A stretch of 64,000 nucleotides of DNA from Treponema rectale. GTDB lineage: Bacteria; Spirochaetota; Spirochaetia; Treponematales; Treponemataceae. Positions 23,750 to 32,650 of the stretch are shown piece after piece. A program made the translations under genes and the position numbers. The notes beneath the pieces are model-generated. The model was not told the DNA's origin and made no database searches. It was given only the letters and a program-made list of their open reading frames with translations. The DNA is taken from NCBI RefSeq assembly GCF_014202035.1, contig NZ_JACHFR010000001.1, positions 434,001 to 498,000 of the forward strand, in the 5' to 3' direction. Numbering within the stretch: position 1 is the first letter of the stretch; each line of letters starts with the position of its first letter.

Positions 23750-24194
23750 AAAGTGACAATCGATTTAAAGAGGGCTTGTCTTATGTACCGATTCTGTCGG
23801 TGTCTCGCCTGTTATATGTGTGCCGTCCGGGCTTTCAATTAGCGCAACGAAGTGGAACGGATTTAACAATTCAACTATTTTTCCGAAGGGGATGACCAAT
23901 AAGTTCAAAAAGTGTCATTTTCGGGTTTGACCCGAAAATCCATTTAATTGCAATACAAGAGATTGCCGCATCAAGTGCGGCAATGACAAACTGTCGAGCA
24001 CGGCAATGACTCATACTTATTGGACAGCCTCGCAACGATTTTCGGGCAGCTTCCCAAAAGGGGGAGCTGCTTTTTTTATGTGGTAGAAAAACTGACAGTC
24101 ACTGCGGATTTTTTTTTTATTAATTTTTTTTAATAAAATTGTGTTATAATTCTTTAATGTACATTTTTTTTATTTTTTTAATTAGGAGGAAAAA
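23750..24194. other. Intergenic region with repeat copy B and the promoter of the next lipoprotein gene
   Basis: No gene is visible. Bases 23760-23887 are unassigned. Repeat copy B occupies 23888-24070. A TGTTATAAT element (24142-24150) and AGGAGGA (24184-24190) form the expression signals of the lipoprotein gene at 24195. Confidence 0.6.
23888..24070 (-). repeat. Dispersed intergenic repeat, copy B (inverted)
   Basis: Reading on the minus strand, the order is terminator-like hairpin, GTTGCGAGGCTGTCCAATAAG, ATTGCCGTGCTCGACAG, palindrome ATTGCCGCA-CTTGA-TGCGGCAAT, palindrome ATTTTCGGG-TCAAA-CCCGAAAAT, then CTTTTTGAACTTATTGG. The same order is found at 57779-58046. On the plus strand the hairpin at 24046-24077 is followed by seven T's and can end the toxin transcript. 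Confidence 0.87.
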
Positions 24195-25919
24195 ATGAAA
24201 AAATTTATTAAGGCGATGGCTGCAGCTGTTGCTGTAAGTCTTGTTTTTGCCTTTATTTCCTGTGACGGTAACGGGGATGACGGTACAGATCCTGAGGTTT
24301 CGGCAAAGACAGATCTGGAACTTGCCTGTGATGCACTTTCTGTTACTGATGAAATTGCAACTGATTCTTTTGTGCTTCCGACCATTTCATCTCAGTATCC
24401 TTCAATAACAATAAGCTGGACGTCTTCTGATACTGAACTTATTACAATTGATTCCAACGGTTCTGCTTCTGTAACGCAGAAGGATGCTACTCTTGAAGAA
24501 CAGTTTGATGTAGTTACACTTACCGCAACCCTTCAGAATGAAGAAGGGGAGATTTTAGAGAAAAAGATTGATGTAAAGGTTTATAGAAATGGTGCAGATC
24601 TTCCTGCCTCAAAGATTTTTGAAATTGCCGAAAGCCAGTTCTTAAATCTTGTAAAGGCACCGGGACTTGCCTGGGCTGAATATGATTTTGGAACGAAATT
24701 AAGCATCGGATCAAAGAATGTAACTGTAGTAGTTACAACAGAGAATGAAAATGCTGCAAAAATTGACGGAAATGGAAAAATTTCTGTTTACAGGGGACTT
24801 ACAGACAGAGAAGTAAAATTTACCCTGAACTTTACAATTGATGGAAGCCAGTATGCAAAGACTTATGAGGAAACTCTGATCCTTCCTGCTCTTACAGAAC
24901 TCAGTATGGATAGAGAGTATGAGGATTCTTATGGAAATACTTCCACTCATTATGTAAGCAGCCTGATTTTTAATCCTAAGGATAAGACTTTTGTGTATCA
25001 GTATGATAAGACTGAAAAATATCTTAAGAATGTCAGTGGACATACTGCAGGAGAGGTGAAAGAGAAATCAGACGGTGCAAAGGGAACTTATGTTCTTGAT
25101 GAAAATGGTGAAACAGTTCGTCTTACTTTTTCTGAGATTTATACCGATGGACATGGCATGATGGAGGAATATCAGTGGGTGACTTCTAAAAAACTTATTG
25201 GAATGGTTTCTTCAACATATATCAGTGTATTCAAGATAATGGAAGCGTATGAAACAAATCCTACTATAGAGACTTTCTATGAATATATGAGTTTTATGAA
25301 TGAAATGCAGGAGGGCAAGGCTCTCAGTGAAGAGGAGTTCTTTACACTTCTTGGAACGACAAAAACCGACTATGAGGCGATGACGGAAGAAAACAAACAG
25401 GCTGTGATAAAAAGTGGTCTTTCTAATCTTGCAGAGATGAAAGCACGGGCTGTCAGTATGTATGGTCTTCCGGAAGGTTCTGATTATAAGGATTTGTATG
25501 CAGCTCTTGAAGTGCAGACTGCAAAAATGATTGGAATTGACCAGATGTTCCTGAAAGATACTTTGTTCAGTGTTGATTTGGACTATAAGGCTCTGGATAA
25601 AAAAGATGATTATGCTTCCCTCGCATGGGCAACTTTTACCGGTATGTATGATTCGTCAAAGCCATGGTATTTGAATTACGGCGAGTATAATAACGGCAGC
25701 ATAATGTATCAGAAACAGATATACATCAGATATGATCTGGGATGGATATGCTATTTAACTGAAGATTATGACGAAGGCAGCTGGAATGACGACTATACGG
25801 AATATAAACAGGATTCAACAGTTCTGACTGTAACTGATAACCATGACGGAACAATCCTGCTTAAAAGGAATGATGATGATCCTGTTACCCTTAGTTTTGA
25901 CGGAGAACCATTAAACTGA
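24195..25919 (+). CDS. Lipoprotein with bacterial Ig-like repeats
   Basis: The 574-residue product has a lipoprotein signal (MKKFIKAMAAAVAVS..., lipobox AFISC, Cys23) and an acidic tether. Residues about 40-130 and 135-225 look like two bacterial Ig-like domains (ISWTSSDTELITIDSNGS and NENAAKIDGNGKISVYRG are the typical end of each). The C-terminal 340 residues are unlike anything I recognise. Surface exposure is likely; the function is unknown. A strong AGGAGGA precedes the ATG and a terminator follows. Confidence 0.72.
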   Translation: MKKFIKAMAAAVAVSLVFAFISCDGNGDDGTDPEVSAKTDLELACDALSVTDEIATDSFVLPTISSQYPSITISWTSSDTELITIDSNGSASVTQKDATLEEQFDVVTLTATLQNEEGEILEKKIDVKVYRNGADLPASKIFEIAESQFLNLVKAPGLAWAEYDFGTKLSIGSKNVTVVVTTENENAAKIDGNGKISVYRGLTDREVKFTLNFTIDGSQYAKTYEETLILPALTELSMDREYEDSYGNTSTHYVSSLIFNPKDKTFVYQYDKTEKYLKNVSGHTAGEVKEKSDGAKGTYVLDENGETVRLTFSEIYTDGHGMMEEYQWVTSKKLIGMVSSTYISVFKIMEAYETNPTIETFYEYMSFMNEMQEGKALSEEEFFTLLGTTKTDYEAMTEENKQAVIKSGLSNLAEMKARAVSMYGLPEGSDYKDLYAALEVQTAKMIGIDQMFLKDTLFSVDLDYKALDKKDDYASLAWATFTGMYDSSKPWYLNYGEYNNGSIMYQKQIYIRYDLGWICYLTEDYDEGSWNDDYTEYKQDSTVLTVTDNHDGTILLKRNDDDPVTLSFDGEPLN

Positions 25920-25957
25920 TTGTTACCTGTATGATTTTCAAATAATCAGCTGTATAA

Positions 25958-25992
25958 AGAAGCGGTGTTCTTAAAGAATGCCGCTTCTTTTT
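25958..25992 (+). terminator. Terminator after the Ig-like lipoprotein
   Basis: AAGCGG...TTCTT pairs with AAGAA...CCGCTT (about 25960-25986) and is followed by a T-rich run. Confidence 0.75.
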
Positions 25993-26004
25993 TCTGCATT
26001 TATG

Positions 26005-26033
26005 TTGAAAAATGAGTGTCAATTCATTAAAAT
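26005..26033 (+). promoter_or_regulatory. tpiA promoter
   Basis: TTGAAA (26005-26010), 17 bases, TAAAAT (26028-26033). Confidence 0.65.
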
Positions 26034-26093
26034 CGTTTTCTGAAACAAACAGGGGCTGCAATGATTATTCTACGGCCCGCATAGGAGTAAAAT

Positions 26094-26843
26094 ATGGCAC
26101 GTACACATTATATCGCCGGAAACTGGAAGATGAACACAACTAAGGCTGAAGCCGTTAAACTGGCTCAGGATCTTGTTGCAGCCCTCAAAGGAAAAACAAA
26201 TAAATTCATGATTGGTGTTCCTTTCGTATATCTTGATGCAGTTGCTCAGGTTGTAAAAGGTTCAAACATCCTTCTTGCTGCACAGGACTGTGCTGCTACA
26301 GACAACGGAGCTCACACAGGTGAAGTTTCTACAGCAATGCTTAAGGATATCGGATGTCAGGCAGTAATCCTCGGTCACTCAGAACGCCGTCACGAAATCG
26401 GTGAATCTGATGAACTTATCAATAAAAAGGTTCGCAAGGCTCTTAATGACGGTCTTGAAGTAGATCTCTGCATCGGTGAACTTTTAAGCGAACGTGAAGC
26501 CGGTGAGGCAGAACAGGTTTGTGCATTCCAGCTTTCTGCAGGTCTTGCAGGTGTTACTGAAGAACAGATGAAGAACGTAACTATTGCCTATGAACCTGTT
26601 TGGGCTATCGGAACCGGTAAAACTGCAACTCCTGAAGATGCACAGGCAATTCATAAGTTTATCCGCGGATACATCGCTAAACTTTACAATCAGAAAGTAG
26701 CTGATGAAGTTATCATTCAGTACGGCGGTTCAATGAAAGCTTCAAATGCTCCTGAACTTCTTGCACAGCCGGATATTGACGGCGGACTTATCGGTGGAGC
26801 TTCCCTTAAGGCAGAAACATTCGTACCGATCTGTGAGTGCTAA
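26094..26843 (+). CDS. tpiA: Triosephosphate isomerase
   Basis: This glycolytic enzyme interconverts dihydroxyacetone phosphate and glyceraldehyde 3-phosphate. The 249-residue protein shows AGNWKMN (substrate Lys), ILGHSERR (catalytic His) and AYEPVWAIGTG (catalytic Glu), then YGGSMK and GGLIGGASL. All catalytic residues are present. Codon use is strongly biased, as for a highly expressed gene. AGGAG precedes the ATG. Confidence 0.98.
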   Translation: MARTHYIAGNWKMNTTKAEAVKLAQDLVAALKGKTNKFMIGVPFVYLDAVAQVVKGSNILLAAQDCAATDNGAHTGEVSTAMLKDIGCQAVILGHSERRHEIGESDELINKKVRKALNDGLEVDLCIGELLSEREAGEAEQVCAFQLSAGLAGVTEEQMKNVTIAYEPVWAIGTGKTATPEDAQAIHKFIRGYIAKLYNQKVADEVIIQYGGSMKASNAPELLAQPDIDGGLIGGASLKAETFVPICEC

Positions 26844-26867
26844 GTATAGCTCTGAGATTTTATAAAA

Positions 26868-26944
26868 GGACGGCCGGATGCTGTTTTTTTGAATTACCTC
26901 TGCACTGAGCAGGGAATTCAGAAGGCAGACCGGCTGTTTTTTTT
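26868..26944 (+). terminator. Terminator region after tpiA
   Basis: ACGGCCGG near 26870 pairs imperfectly with ACCGGCTG near 26928-26937, enclosing a second hairpin GAATT...GAATTC, followed by nine T's. The shape is more complex than a simple hairpin. Confidence 0.6.
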
Positions 26945-26984
26945 TCTGCTGATAATCTTCATTAATATATACTCTCAAAGTTAA

Positions 26985-27013
26985 TTGACTTGTGAAGGAT
27001 TATTGAGTATTAT
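26985..27013 (+). promoter_or_regulatory. Promoter of the secG - V-ATPase operon
   Basis: TTGACT (26985-26990), 17 bases, TATTAT (27008-27013). No comparable promoter or terminator is seen between secG and the stress-protein gene nearly 10 kb downstream. Confidence 0.65.
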
Positions 27014-27071
27014 TTCAGCTACATATAAATAAATTAATTTTTGTCCGTTATGCTACGGATGGGAGAAGAAA

Positions 27072-27467
27072 ATGGATATTGTAAAGGCAATATTGGTTGC
27101 AGCATTTGTTATTGTATGTATTCTGCTTGTTCTGCTTGTTCTTATTCAGAATGAAGACAGCAATGGCATGGGAAGTGCTTTTGGCGGCGGACAGAGTACA
27201 GCTTTTGGTGCACATGGAGCAAGTGTACTTACAAAGACAACAGGTGTATTGGTTGCATTGTTTTTTGTCATTACAATCGGAATTGCTTTGATTAACGCAA
27301 AATTCGGCACAAAGAAGGCTGCTGAAGAACTTGCCGGTTCACAGACTGCAGAAAGTACAGCAACAGAAACTGCAGAAGATTCCGACTGGGATACACTTCT
27401 TGGTGATGGTGCAGAAGCTTCTGAAGCTGCAGAAGAAAAGGCTGAAGCTGCTGTTTCTGCTGAGTAA
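27072..27467 (+). CDS. secG: Preprotein translocase subunit SecG
   Basis: SecG is the small accessory membrane subunit of SecYEG. The 131-residue protein has two membrane helices (about 5-25 and 55-75) joined by the family loop NEDSNGMGSAFGGGQSTAFG. The C-terminal 55 residues are an Ala/Glu-rich acidic tail, longer than in most SecG. It opens a long operon with the V-ATPase genes, 20 bases before the next gene. Confidence 0.93.
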   Translation: MDIVKAILVAAFVIVCILLVLLVLIQNEDSNGMGSAFGGGQSTAFGAHGASVLTKTTGVLVALFFVITIGIALINAKFGTKKAAEELAGSQTAESTATETAEDSDWDTLLGDGAEASEAAEEKAEAAVSAE

Positions 27468-27487
27468 GTAATACGGAGTTTTACAGC

Positions 27488-27940
27488 ATGGTTTTGCAGC
27501 AGATTTTTTCAGAAAATACCATTATAATGAATCTTGAGAGCGAATCTAAGGATGAGCTTTTTCATGAAATGGTTCAGAAGATTGTAGATGCATGCCCTGC
27601 TGTGGACAGAAAAGCAGCCCTTGAATCTTTGTTTTCAAGAGAAGAAAAAATGACGACGGGCATTGTGTATCAGGTTGCCATTCCTCATGGGGTAATGGAT
27701 AGCATTGATACTGCCTGTGGTGCCGTTGGTATAAGTAAAAAAGGTATTGAATACGGCTCTCTGGACGGTAATGCCGTTCATTATGTGTTTATGTTTTTGT
27801 TCAGTGCAGATGATAATTCCGGACACTTGAAAGCTTTGAAAGAACTTTCCTGTCTGCTTCAGAAGCCTGACTTCACTAGAAAACTTTCAGATGCTTCTTC
27901 ACCGAAAGAAGTGTTGTCTTTGCTCAGGGATACTGAGTAG
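27488..27940 (+). CDS. PTS EIIA-type (PtsN-like) phosphotransfer protein
   Basis: The 150-residue protein is an EIIA domain of the fructose/nitrogen type: residues 56-70 (TTGIVYQVAIPHGV) contain the phosphorylatable His in IPHGVMD. There are no sugar permease domains, so it is more likely regulatory (PtsN) than transport. Spirochaetes often keep such proteins without full sugar PTS. Its place between secG and the V-ATPase genes suggests it could link phosphotransfer state to ion pumping, but that is inference. Confidence 0.85.
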   Translation: MVLQQIFSENTIIMNLESESKDELFHEMVQKIVDACPAVDRKAALESLFSREEKMTTGIVYQVAIPHGVMDSIDTACGAVGISKKGIEYGSLDGNAVHYVFMFLFSADDNSGHLKALKELSCLLQKPDFTRKLSDASSPKEVLSLLRDTE

Positions 27941-27951
27941 AGGAGATTTGT

Positions 27952-28260
27952 ATGGCTGATAATCAGGATGATGTAATTCAGCATCTTCTTAAGATTGAGG
28001 ACGAAGCTTCCGAGATTGTAAAAGAAGCTCAGGTGGAAGCAGAAAGTATTATTGCTGCTGCCAGAGTTCGTGCAGATTCTGCGTTTAAGGCAGGATTTGA
28101 AAAGATTGCAGATTCAATTGAAAAAAATGAAGTTTCCCTCCGGGAGCGTATTGCTTCTTCCCATAAATTAAAAATACAGGAATATCAGGATAGTCTTTCT
28201 TCCTTTAATAAAGATACGGATTCTTTTTCCAAACTTATGGATGGTCTTTTAAAGGCATAG
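27952..28260 (+). CDS. V-type ATPase peripheral stalk subunit G/H
   Basis: The 102-residue protein is almost entirely charged heptad-like helix (IVKEAQVEAESIIAAARVRADSAFKAGFE), as in the archaeal AhaH / V-ATPase G stalk subunit that pairs with subunit E. No membrane segment is present. It is the first ATPase gene and ends 10 bases before subunit C. Confidence 0.75.
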   Translation: MADNQDDVIQHLLKIEDEASEIVKEAQVEAESIIAAARVRADSAFKAGFEKIADSIEKNEVSLRERIASSHKLKIQEYQDSLSSFNKDTDSFSKLMDGLLKA

Positions 28261-28270
28261 AGGTGCAGGT

Positions 28271-29278
28271 ATGGCAATGGACAAAACTGCTGCGCGTTCC
28301 TATGTTTACGCAAAATCATGTGCCGTTCTGTCACGTTCATTTATCGGAGAGAATGCGAGAGTATTGTTTAGTGCCCGATCTCTTTCAGATTTATGGTCCC
28401 TGGTGTTTAAATCAGAAATTCCAGCCGTACCTCAGGTTTTACTTACAAAAAAACTTCAGTCTGAGGCAGCTTCACGCTTTGTAAAGGAATTCCGTTCCCT
28501 TCTTTCCAATTATTCTGAACCGGATCCCCTTCTTGTAAAACTCATACAATCCTTTGAATATGAAAATTTTAAGACCGTAACAGGAGCCTTGTGCTACGGA
28601 GAAACTAAGCTTCCTGAACTTACGGATATTTCTCCTTTTGGATTCATAAAATATGGAAAATGGCCTTCTCTAAAAGAAATGACTGAAGAAACTGAATTTT
28701 CATGGTATAATACAGTACCTGAACCTCAGAAACTTCATGAGCAGGATTTTAAACTTGACAGTCAGTATTTAAAAACACTGTGGCTGCAGGTAAAAAAATC
28801 TTCTTCTGAATGCCGTTCAGACCTGATGAAGCTTATTGGGACAAAAATTCAGATTGATAATGCAGTCTGGGCTTTAAGACTTAGGATTTATTATAAGATG
28901 ACTGATGAAGAGATTCTTTCTCATCTTGTATACGAGGATGAATCAAAAGGAGAGAAAGATTTTTTTGTCAGGGAAGCTGTTAATGTTTTAAGTTTTGAGC
29001 CGGACGATTATGAGCAATGGCGGAAATGGAAGTACAGGGAACTTCTGAATCCTCATGAGGACGGAGTTGTATGGACTGTAGATTCCCGCTGGATAAGTAA
29101 TGCTTTTAAAGTCAGTTATGCCGGTTCTGCCAGAAAACTGTTTCATAAGCATCCTTTTACTGAATGTCCCCTTGTGTGTCTGTATATATTAAAGCGTCAG
29201 GAACTGGATAATATCTGTATGGCGGCAGAAGGTCTCAGGCTTAATGTAAATCCTGAAACGGAGGAAAAAAATGGCTAA
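28271..29278 (+). CDS. V-type ATPase subunit C (AC39 / central-stalk adaptor)
   Basis: The 335-residue protein matches the all-helical subunit C/d that sits on the c ring and connects it to the D-F shaft. Markers are SYVYAKSCAVLSRSF at the N-terminus and helical segments with acidic and aromatic pairs. The match is weaker than for the other subunits, but its position between G/H and I fits. The ATG has AGAGG seven bases upstream. It overlaps the start of subunit I by eight bases. Confidence 0.75.
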   Translation: MAMDKTAARSYVYAKSCAVLSRSFIGENARVLFSARSLSDLWSLVFKSEIPAVPQVLLTKKLQSEAASRFVKEFRSLLSNYSEPDPLLVKLIQSFEYENFKTVTGALCYGETKLPELTDISPFGFIKYGKWPSLKEMTEETEFSWYNTVPEPQKLHEQDFKLDSQYLKTLWLQVKKSSSECRSDLMKLIGTKIQIDNAVWALRLRIYYKMTDEEILSHLVYEDESKGEKDFFVREAVNVLSFEPDDYEQWRKWKYRELLNPHEDGVVWTVDSRWISNAFKVSYAGSARKLFHKHPFTECPLVCLYILKRQELDNICMAAEGLRLNVNPETEEKNG

Positions 29279-31280
29279 GACAACACCTATGCGTCTTCTT
29301 GAGCTTATGGTTCTTAAGGATGACATTGATTCTGTTCTTACTTATCTTGGAAAACTGGGTGATTTTCAGTTCCAGCAGGATTTTAATGATTCAGCTGCAG
29401 AAGAAAAAAAGCAGAATGCTGATGCAGATATATTTGCAAGACTCCAGAGTGCCCGCAGCTTTCTTAATATAAAGGATCTTGATCATTTTACTGAGGCTGT
29501 GAGCCTGCCGACAGAAGAAGACAGGTCTGAGGCTGTAAGGATTTATACTGCGGCAGAAGATCTTCATAACCGTGAGATTGAGTGCGGCGAAAACGTAAAG
29601 AGGGTTTCTTCTTCATATAAGGAAGCAGCTTCGTTTTCTAATCTGAAAGTACCATATTCCCAGCTGGAAAGTTTATCCTTTTTGACCCTTAGAATCGGCC
29701 GTATCGAAGAGGGTGCTTATGACAGCCTGGCTTCTTCCTTTGGTTCGAATGCAATTCTTACGACTCTGGGAAATGACAAGACAAAAATTCTTGCTGCATC
29801 TTCGAAAAAAGGCCGCTTTTTTATGGACAGTGAATTAAAAAAGGCTGGTTTTGTTGAAATAAATCTTCCAAAGGATTTTAAAGGTGTACCGGATGAACTT
29901 CTTGGTGCCCTTGAGGGAGAAGTAAATTCCGTAAAAAAAGAACTTGAGGAAATTCAGGAACAGAGAAAAAACTTTGCTGAAACTCATAAAGACATGCTTC
30001 TTCACCTTCTGCAGGTTTTTTCAGTTTCCAGTCAGCTTAATTCAGTTAAGAACAAACTGGAATCTACTGATTTTGTATACAGGATTACGGGATGGATTCC
30101 GGCATGGGAAAGCCGTACTCTTATTCGTACTTTAGATGATCTTACTAAAGGCAGGGCAGGCATCAGGGAATTCTTGCCTAATGAAGTGCGTTCCGTTCTT
30201 GAAGGCAGGGAAAAGGTTCCTGTTCAGCTTAAGCACGGTTCATTAATAAAATCTTTCCAGAGGCTGATTTTCAGCTATGGTTCTCCATTATATGGTACCG
30301 TTGATCCTACACCTTTTGTAGCTGTATTCTTTACTGTCCTGTTTGGAATAATGTTCGGTGATGCGGGACAGGGGCTTGTGTTCTTTATTCTCGGCATCCT
30401 GATGACCCTTAACAAGATGAAACTTGCCGGATGGGAAAAGTTCGGCAGGATTTTCATATGTATAGGCGTGTCCAGCATGATAATGGGACTTCTTACCGGA
30501 GAATTCTTTGCATCTGAAGAAGTGCTCAAACCGTTTAACCGTTTTGTACATTCACTTTTCGGGGTTACGGATTATGAAAAGGCATCTGAACCTATACTCA
30601 AGCTTATGCCAAGCGGTACGGATCCGGGCTCAGTATTGAGAATGTTTATTTTCTTCGGCTTTACTATCGCTGTTGGTTTTATAATCAATACCTGCGGTAT
30701 TATAATAAATATTGTAAATCAGTTTTCACTTCATCATACGGGACGTGCCCTTTTTGGAAAAACCGGTATTACCGGAGCTCTGTTTTTCTGGTATGTAATT
30801 ATTTTTGCAGTACTTACTGCAGCCGGCATTCATCAGCCTGCGCCCTATGATTTCATAATAATTGCCGTTACATTGTTTTTTACGGCTTTTGGTGAGGTGT
30901 TTGAACGGCTTGTGGAAGGAGAGAGACCTGTTTTTGAAAACGGTCTTTTCAGTGCCATTATAGGTGCCGTAGTTGAAGTAATTGAAATTATTTCTTCATA
31001 TCTTTCAAATACCGTCAGTTTTGTTCGTGTAGGTGCTTTTGCCCTTGCACATGCAGTTCTTGGTTCCATTATTGAAACTATGATGAATCAGGTACCTGCT
31101 GCTGCCGGAAAAATCGGAGTTCTTATTGCCGGTAATGCGATTGTTATTGTTCTTGAGGGAATGATTGTAGCAATTCAGGTTGTAAGGCTTCAGTATTATG
31201 AATTCTTCAGTAAGTTCTTCAGTGAGACCGGACGGGAATTCAAGCCTTTTGCATTTGTATATAACTGTCAGGGACAGTAA
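29271..31280 (+). CDS. V-type ATPase subunit I (a)
   Basis: This is the membrane stator that forms the ion half-channels. The 669-residue protein has a cytoplasmic half (1-345) with coiled coils around 60-110 and 210-250, and a membrane half with about seven to eight helices beginning at TPFVAVFFTVLFGIMFGDAGQG. The segment SNTVSFVRVGAFALAHAVLG carries the essential arginine (SFVRVGAFALAHA) that faces the c-ring carboxylate. Length is normal. Confidence 0.95.
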   Translation: MAKTTPMRLLELMVLKDDIDSVLTYLGKLGDFQFQQDFNDSAAEEKKQNADADIFARLQSARSFLNIKDLDHFTEAVSLPTEEDRSEAVRIYTAAEDLHNREIECGENVKRVSSSYKEAASFSNLKVPYSQLESLSFLTLRIGRIEEGAYDSLASSFGSNAILTTLGNDKTKILAASSKKGRFFMDSELKKAGFVEINLPKDFKGVPDELLGALEGEVNSVKKELEEIQEQRKNFAETHKDMLLHLLQVFSVSSQLNSVKNKLESTDFVYRITGWIPAWESRTLIRTLDDLTKGRAGIREFLPNEVRSVLEGREKVPVQLKHGSLIKSFQRLIFSYGSPLYGTVDPTPFVAVFFTVLFGIMFGDAGQGLVFFILGILMTLNKMKLAGWEKFGRIFICIGVSSMIMGLLTGEFFASEEVLKPFNRFVHSLFGVTDYEKASEPILKLMPSGTDPGSVLRMFIFFGFTIAVGFIINTCGIIINIVNQFSLHHTGRALFGKTGITGALFFWYVIIFAVLTAAGIHQPAPYDFIIIAVTLFFTAFGEVFERLVEGERPVFENGLFSAIIGAVVEVIEIISSYLSNTVSFVRVGAFALAHAVLGSIIETMMNQVPAAAGKIGVLIAGNAIVIVLEGMIVAIQVVRLQYYEFFSKFFSETGREFKPFAFVYNCQGQ

Positions 31281-31297
31281 TTATAGTGAGGTATATT

Positions 31298-31669
31298 ATG
31301 ACTAAAAGAATTATCGCTCTTGCTGCTTCTTTTTTAATTATGGGTGCAGCATCACTTTTCGCACAGGAAACTGCAGGTTATGAAGCAGAGGCTCAGGCTG
31401 CTGAGACTCAGACTGTTGAACAGACGGAACAGGCTCCTGCTCAGTCAGATTCAGGACTTTCTGGTGCCATTAAGTATATTGCTGCTGCTATTGCAGTTGG
31501 ATTTGCATGTATCGGTGGTGCAATGGCCGTAGGAAAAATCGGTGCTGCAGCAATGGGTGCCATGAGTGAGAATGCAGAACTTTCAGGAAAAGCTTTGCCG
31601 TTTGTTGGTCTTGCAGAAGGTATCTGTCTCTGGGGATTCCTGGTTGCATTGTTCATTATAATAATGTAA
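31298..31669 (+). CDS. V-type ATPase c-ring subunit K with N-terminal signal-like extension
   Basis: The 123-residue product (ATG at 31298 behind GTGAGG) contains a two-helix c-subunit hairpin. Helix 1 is about 57-80 (KYIAAAIAVGFACIGGAMAVGK). Helix 2 is about 100-123 with ion-binding Glu107 in GLAEGICLWG. It is preceded by about 50 extra residues: a hydrophobic signal-like stretch ending FAQ and a Gln/Glu-rich linker. No Gln in helix 1 and no Ser/Thr after the Glu are seen, so the sodium signature is missing and protons are more likely (inference). A GTG further upstream (31286) is rejected. Confidence 0.88.
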   Translation: MTKRIIALAASFLIMGAASLFAQETAGYEAEAQAAETQTVEQTEQAPAQSDSGLSGAIKYIAAAIAVGFACIGGAMAVGKIGAAAMGAMSENAELSGKALPFVGLAEGICLWGFLVALFIIIM

Positions 31670-31685
31670 ACGGAATTTTTTTGTT

Positions 31686-32000
31686 TTGGAATATTATGTA
31701 ATCGGAGAACGGGAAATTGTTCTCGGATTCATGCTTGCCGGCGTTAAAGGCTCTGTTGCAGATAACAGGTCTGCAGCTTTAGATGCCTTTAAAGCTGTAA
31801 CAGATGATTCATCCGCAGAAAAAATAAAGGTTCTCATTCTTACAGAGGATGTGTCTGACATGCTGTCAGAGGAGGTAAAACTCTGGCAGATGAAGAGTAA
31901 GGCACCTCTGATTGTTGAAATTCCAGGTCTTCACGGTCATATTCCAGGCAGAAAGTCTCTGTCTGATTCTATCCGTGAGGCTGTTGGCATTCAAATATAG
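31686..32000 (+). CDS. V-type ATPase subunit F
   Basis: The 104-residue protein is the small central-stalk subunit. It begins at a TTG (YYVIGEREIVLGFMLAGVKG), a good match to the N-terminus of the family, with the conserved ILTEDVSDML and GLHGHIPGRKSL. No ATG is available before the conserved part. It lies 16 bases after subunit K. Confidence 0.88.
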   Translation: MEYYVIGEREIVLGFMLAGVKGSVADNRSAALDAFKAVTDDSSAEKIKVLILTEDVSDMLSEEVKLWQMKSKAPLIVEIPGLHGHIPGRKSLSDSIREAVGIQI

Positions 32001-32011
32001 TGGTAAGGCTT

Positions 32012-32650
32012 ATGGAAGAATTACGTTCAACAGAAATTCTTGATAAAGAAATACGTACTGACAGCGGGAAAAAGGCTGAGCTTATAAAGACTAAGGCTCT
32101 GGAAGATGCCAGGGCAATTGAAGAAGGCGTTGACTTACGTATTGCAGAAGCAAAGAAAAAAGCAGAAGAAGCATCGGCTCAGCGTATTGAATTGTTTGAA
32201 AAAAACACACGAAGCGCTCTTCCTCTGGAAAAGCAGCGTTATCTGGTTTCATATATATATTCTTCAGTTATGGAGGCCATAAACTCCTATTTTGATTCCA
32301 TCGGTGAAAAAAAACGCATGGATGTAATTAAGTCTATGGCAGAACATGTAAAGCCTGTATGTAAAGGTAAAAAACTGAAGGCTGCTGTTTACGGCATGGC
32401 GTTAGAACCGGCAGAAAAAATGCTGAAGGAAGTATTGGGAACTTCTGTTACGGAAGTTTGCGAAGGTTCTGTGTCTGATTTGTATTCAGAAAGTGTCAGC
32501 GGCTTTAACAGAAGGGAAGGTATTGTTCTTAAGGCAGAAGATTCTTCCCTTACATGCCGCCTTACTCTTGATCAGAAAGTCAGGGAACTTCTTGAAAAAC
32601 ACAATTATGAATTGTCAGAAACACTTTTTGGCGGAAGGTTACCGGAATGA
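32012..32650 (+). CDS. V-type ATPase peripheral stalk subunit E
   Basis: The 212-residue protein has a long N-terminal charged coiled coil (about 1-75, [17 protein letters not shown]) and a compact C-terminal domain, as in subunit E. ATG 32012 has TAAGG in front; a start at 32000 would overlap subunit F. Its end overlaps atpA by four bases (ATGA). Confidence 0.85.
   Translation: MEELRSTEILDKEIRTDSGKKAELIKTKALEDARAIEEGVDLRIAEAKKKAEEASAQRIELFEKNTRSALPLEKQRYLVSYIYSSVMEAINSYFDSIGEKKRMDVIKSMAEHVKPVCKGKKLKAAVYGMALEPAEKMLKEVLGTSVTEVCEGSVSDLYSESVSGFNRREGIVLKAEDSSLTCRLTLDQKVRELLEKHNYELSETLFGGRLPE

Noticed and set aside
23780..23887. Integron attC site next to the toxin-antitoxin pair
   Set aside because: GTTATAT and ATTTAAC resemble core sites, but they are in the wrong order and spacing, and no attC fold or integrase was found.
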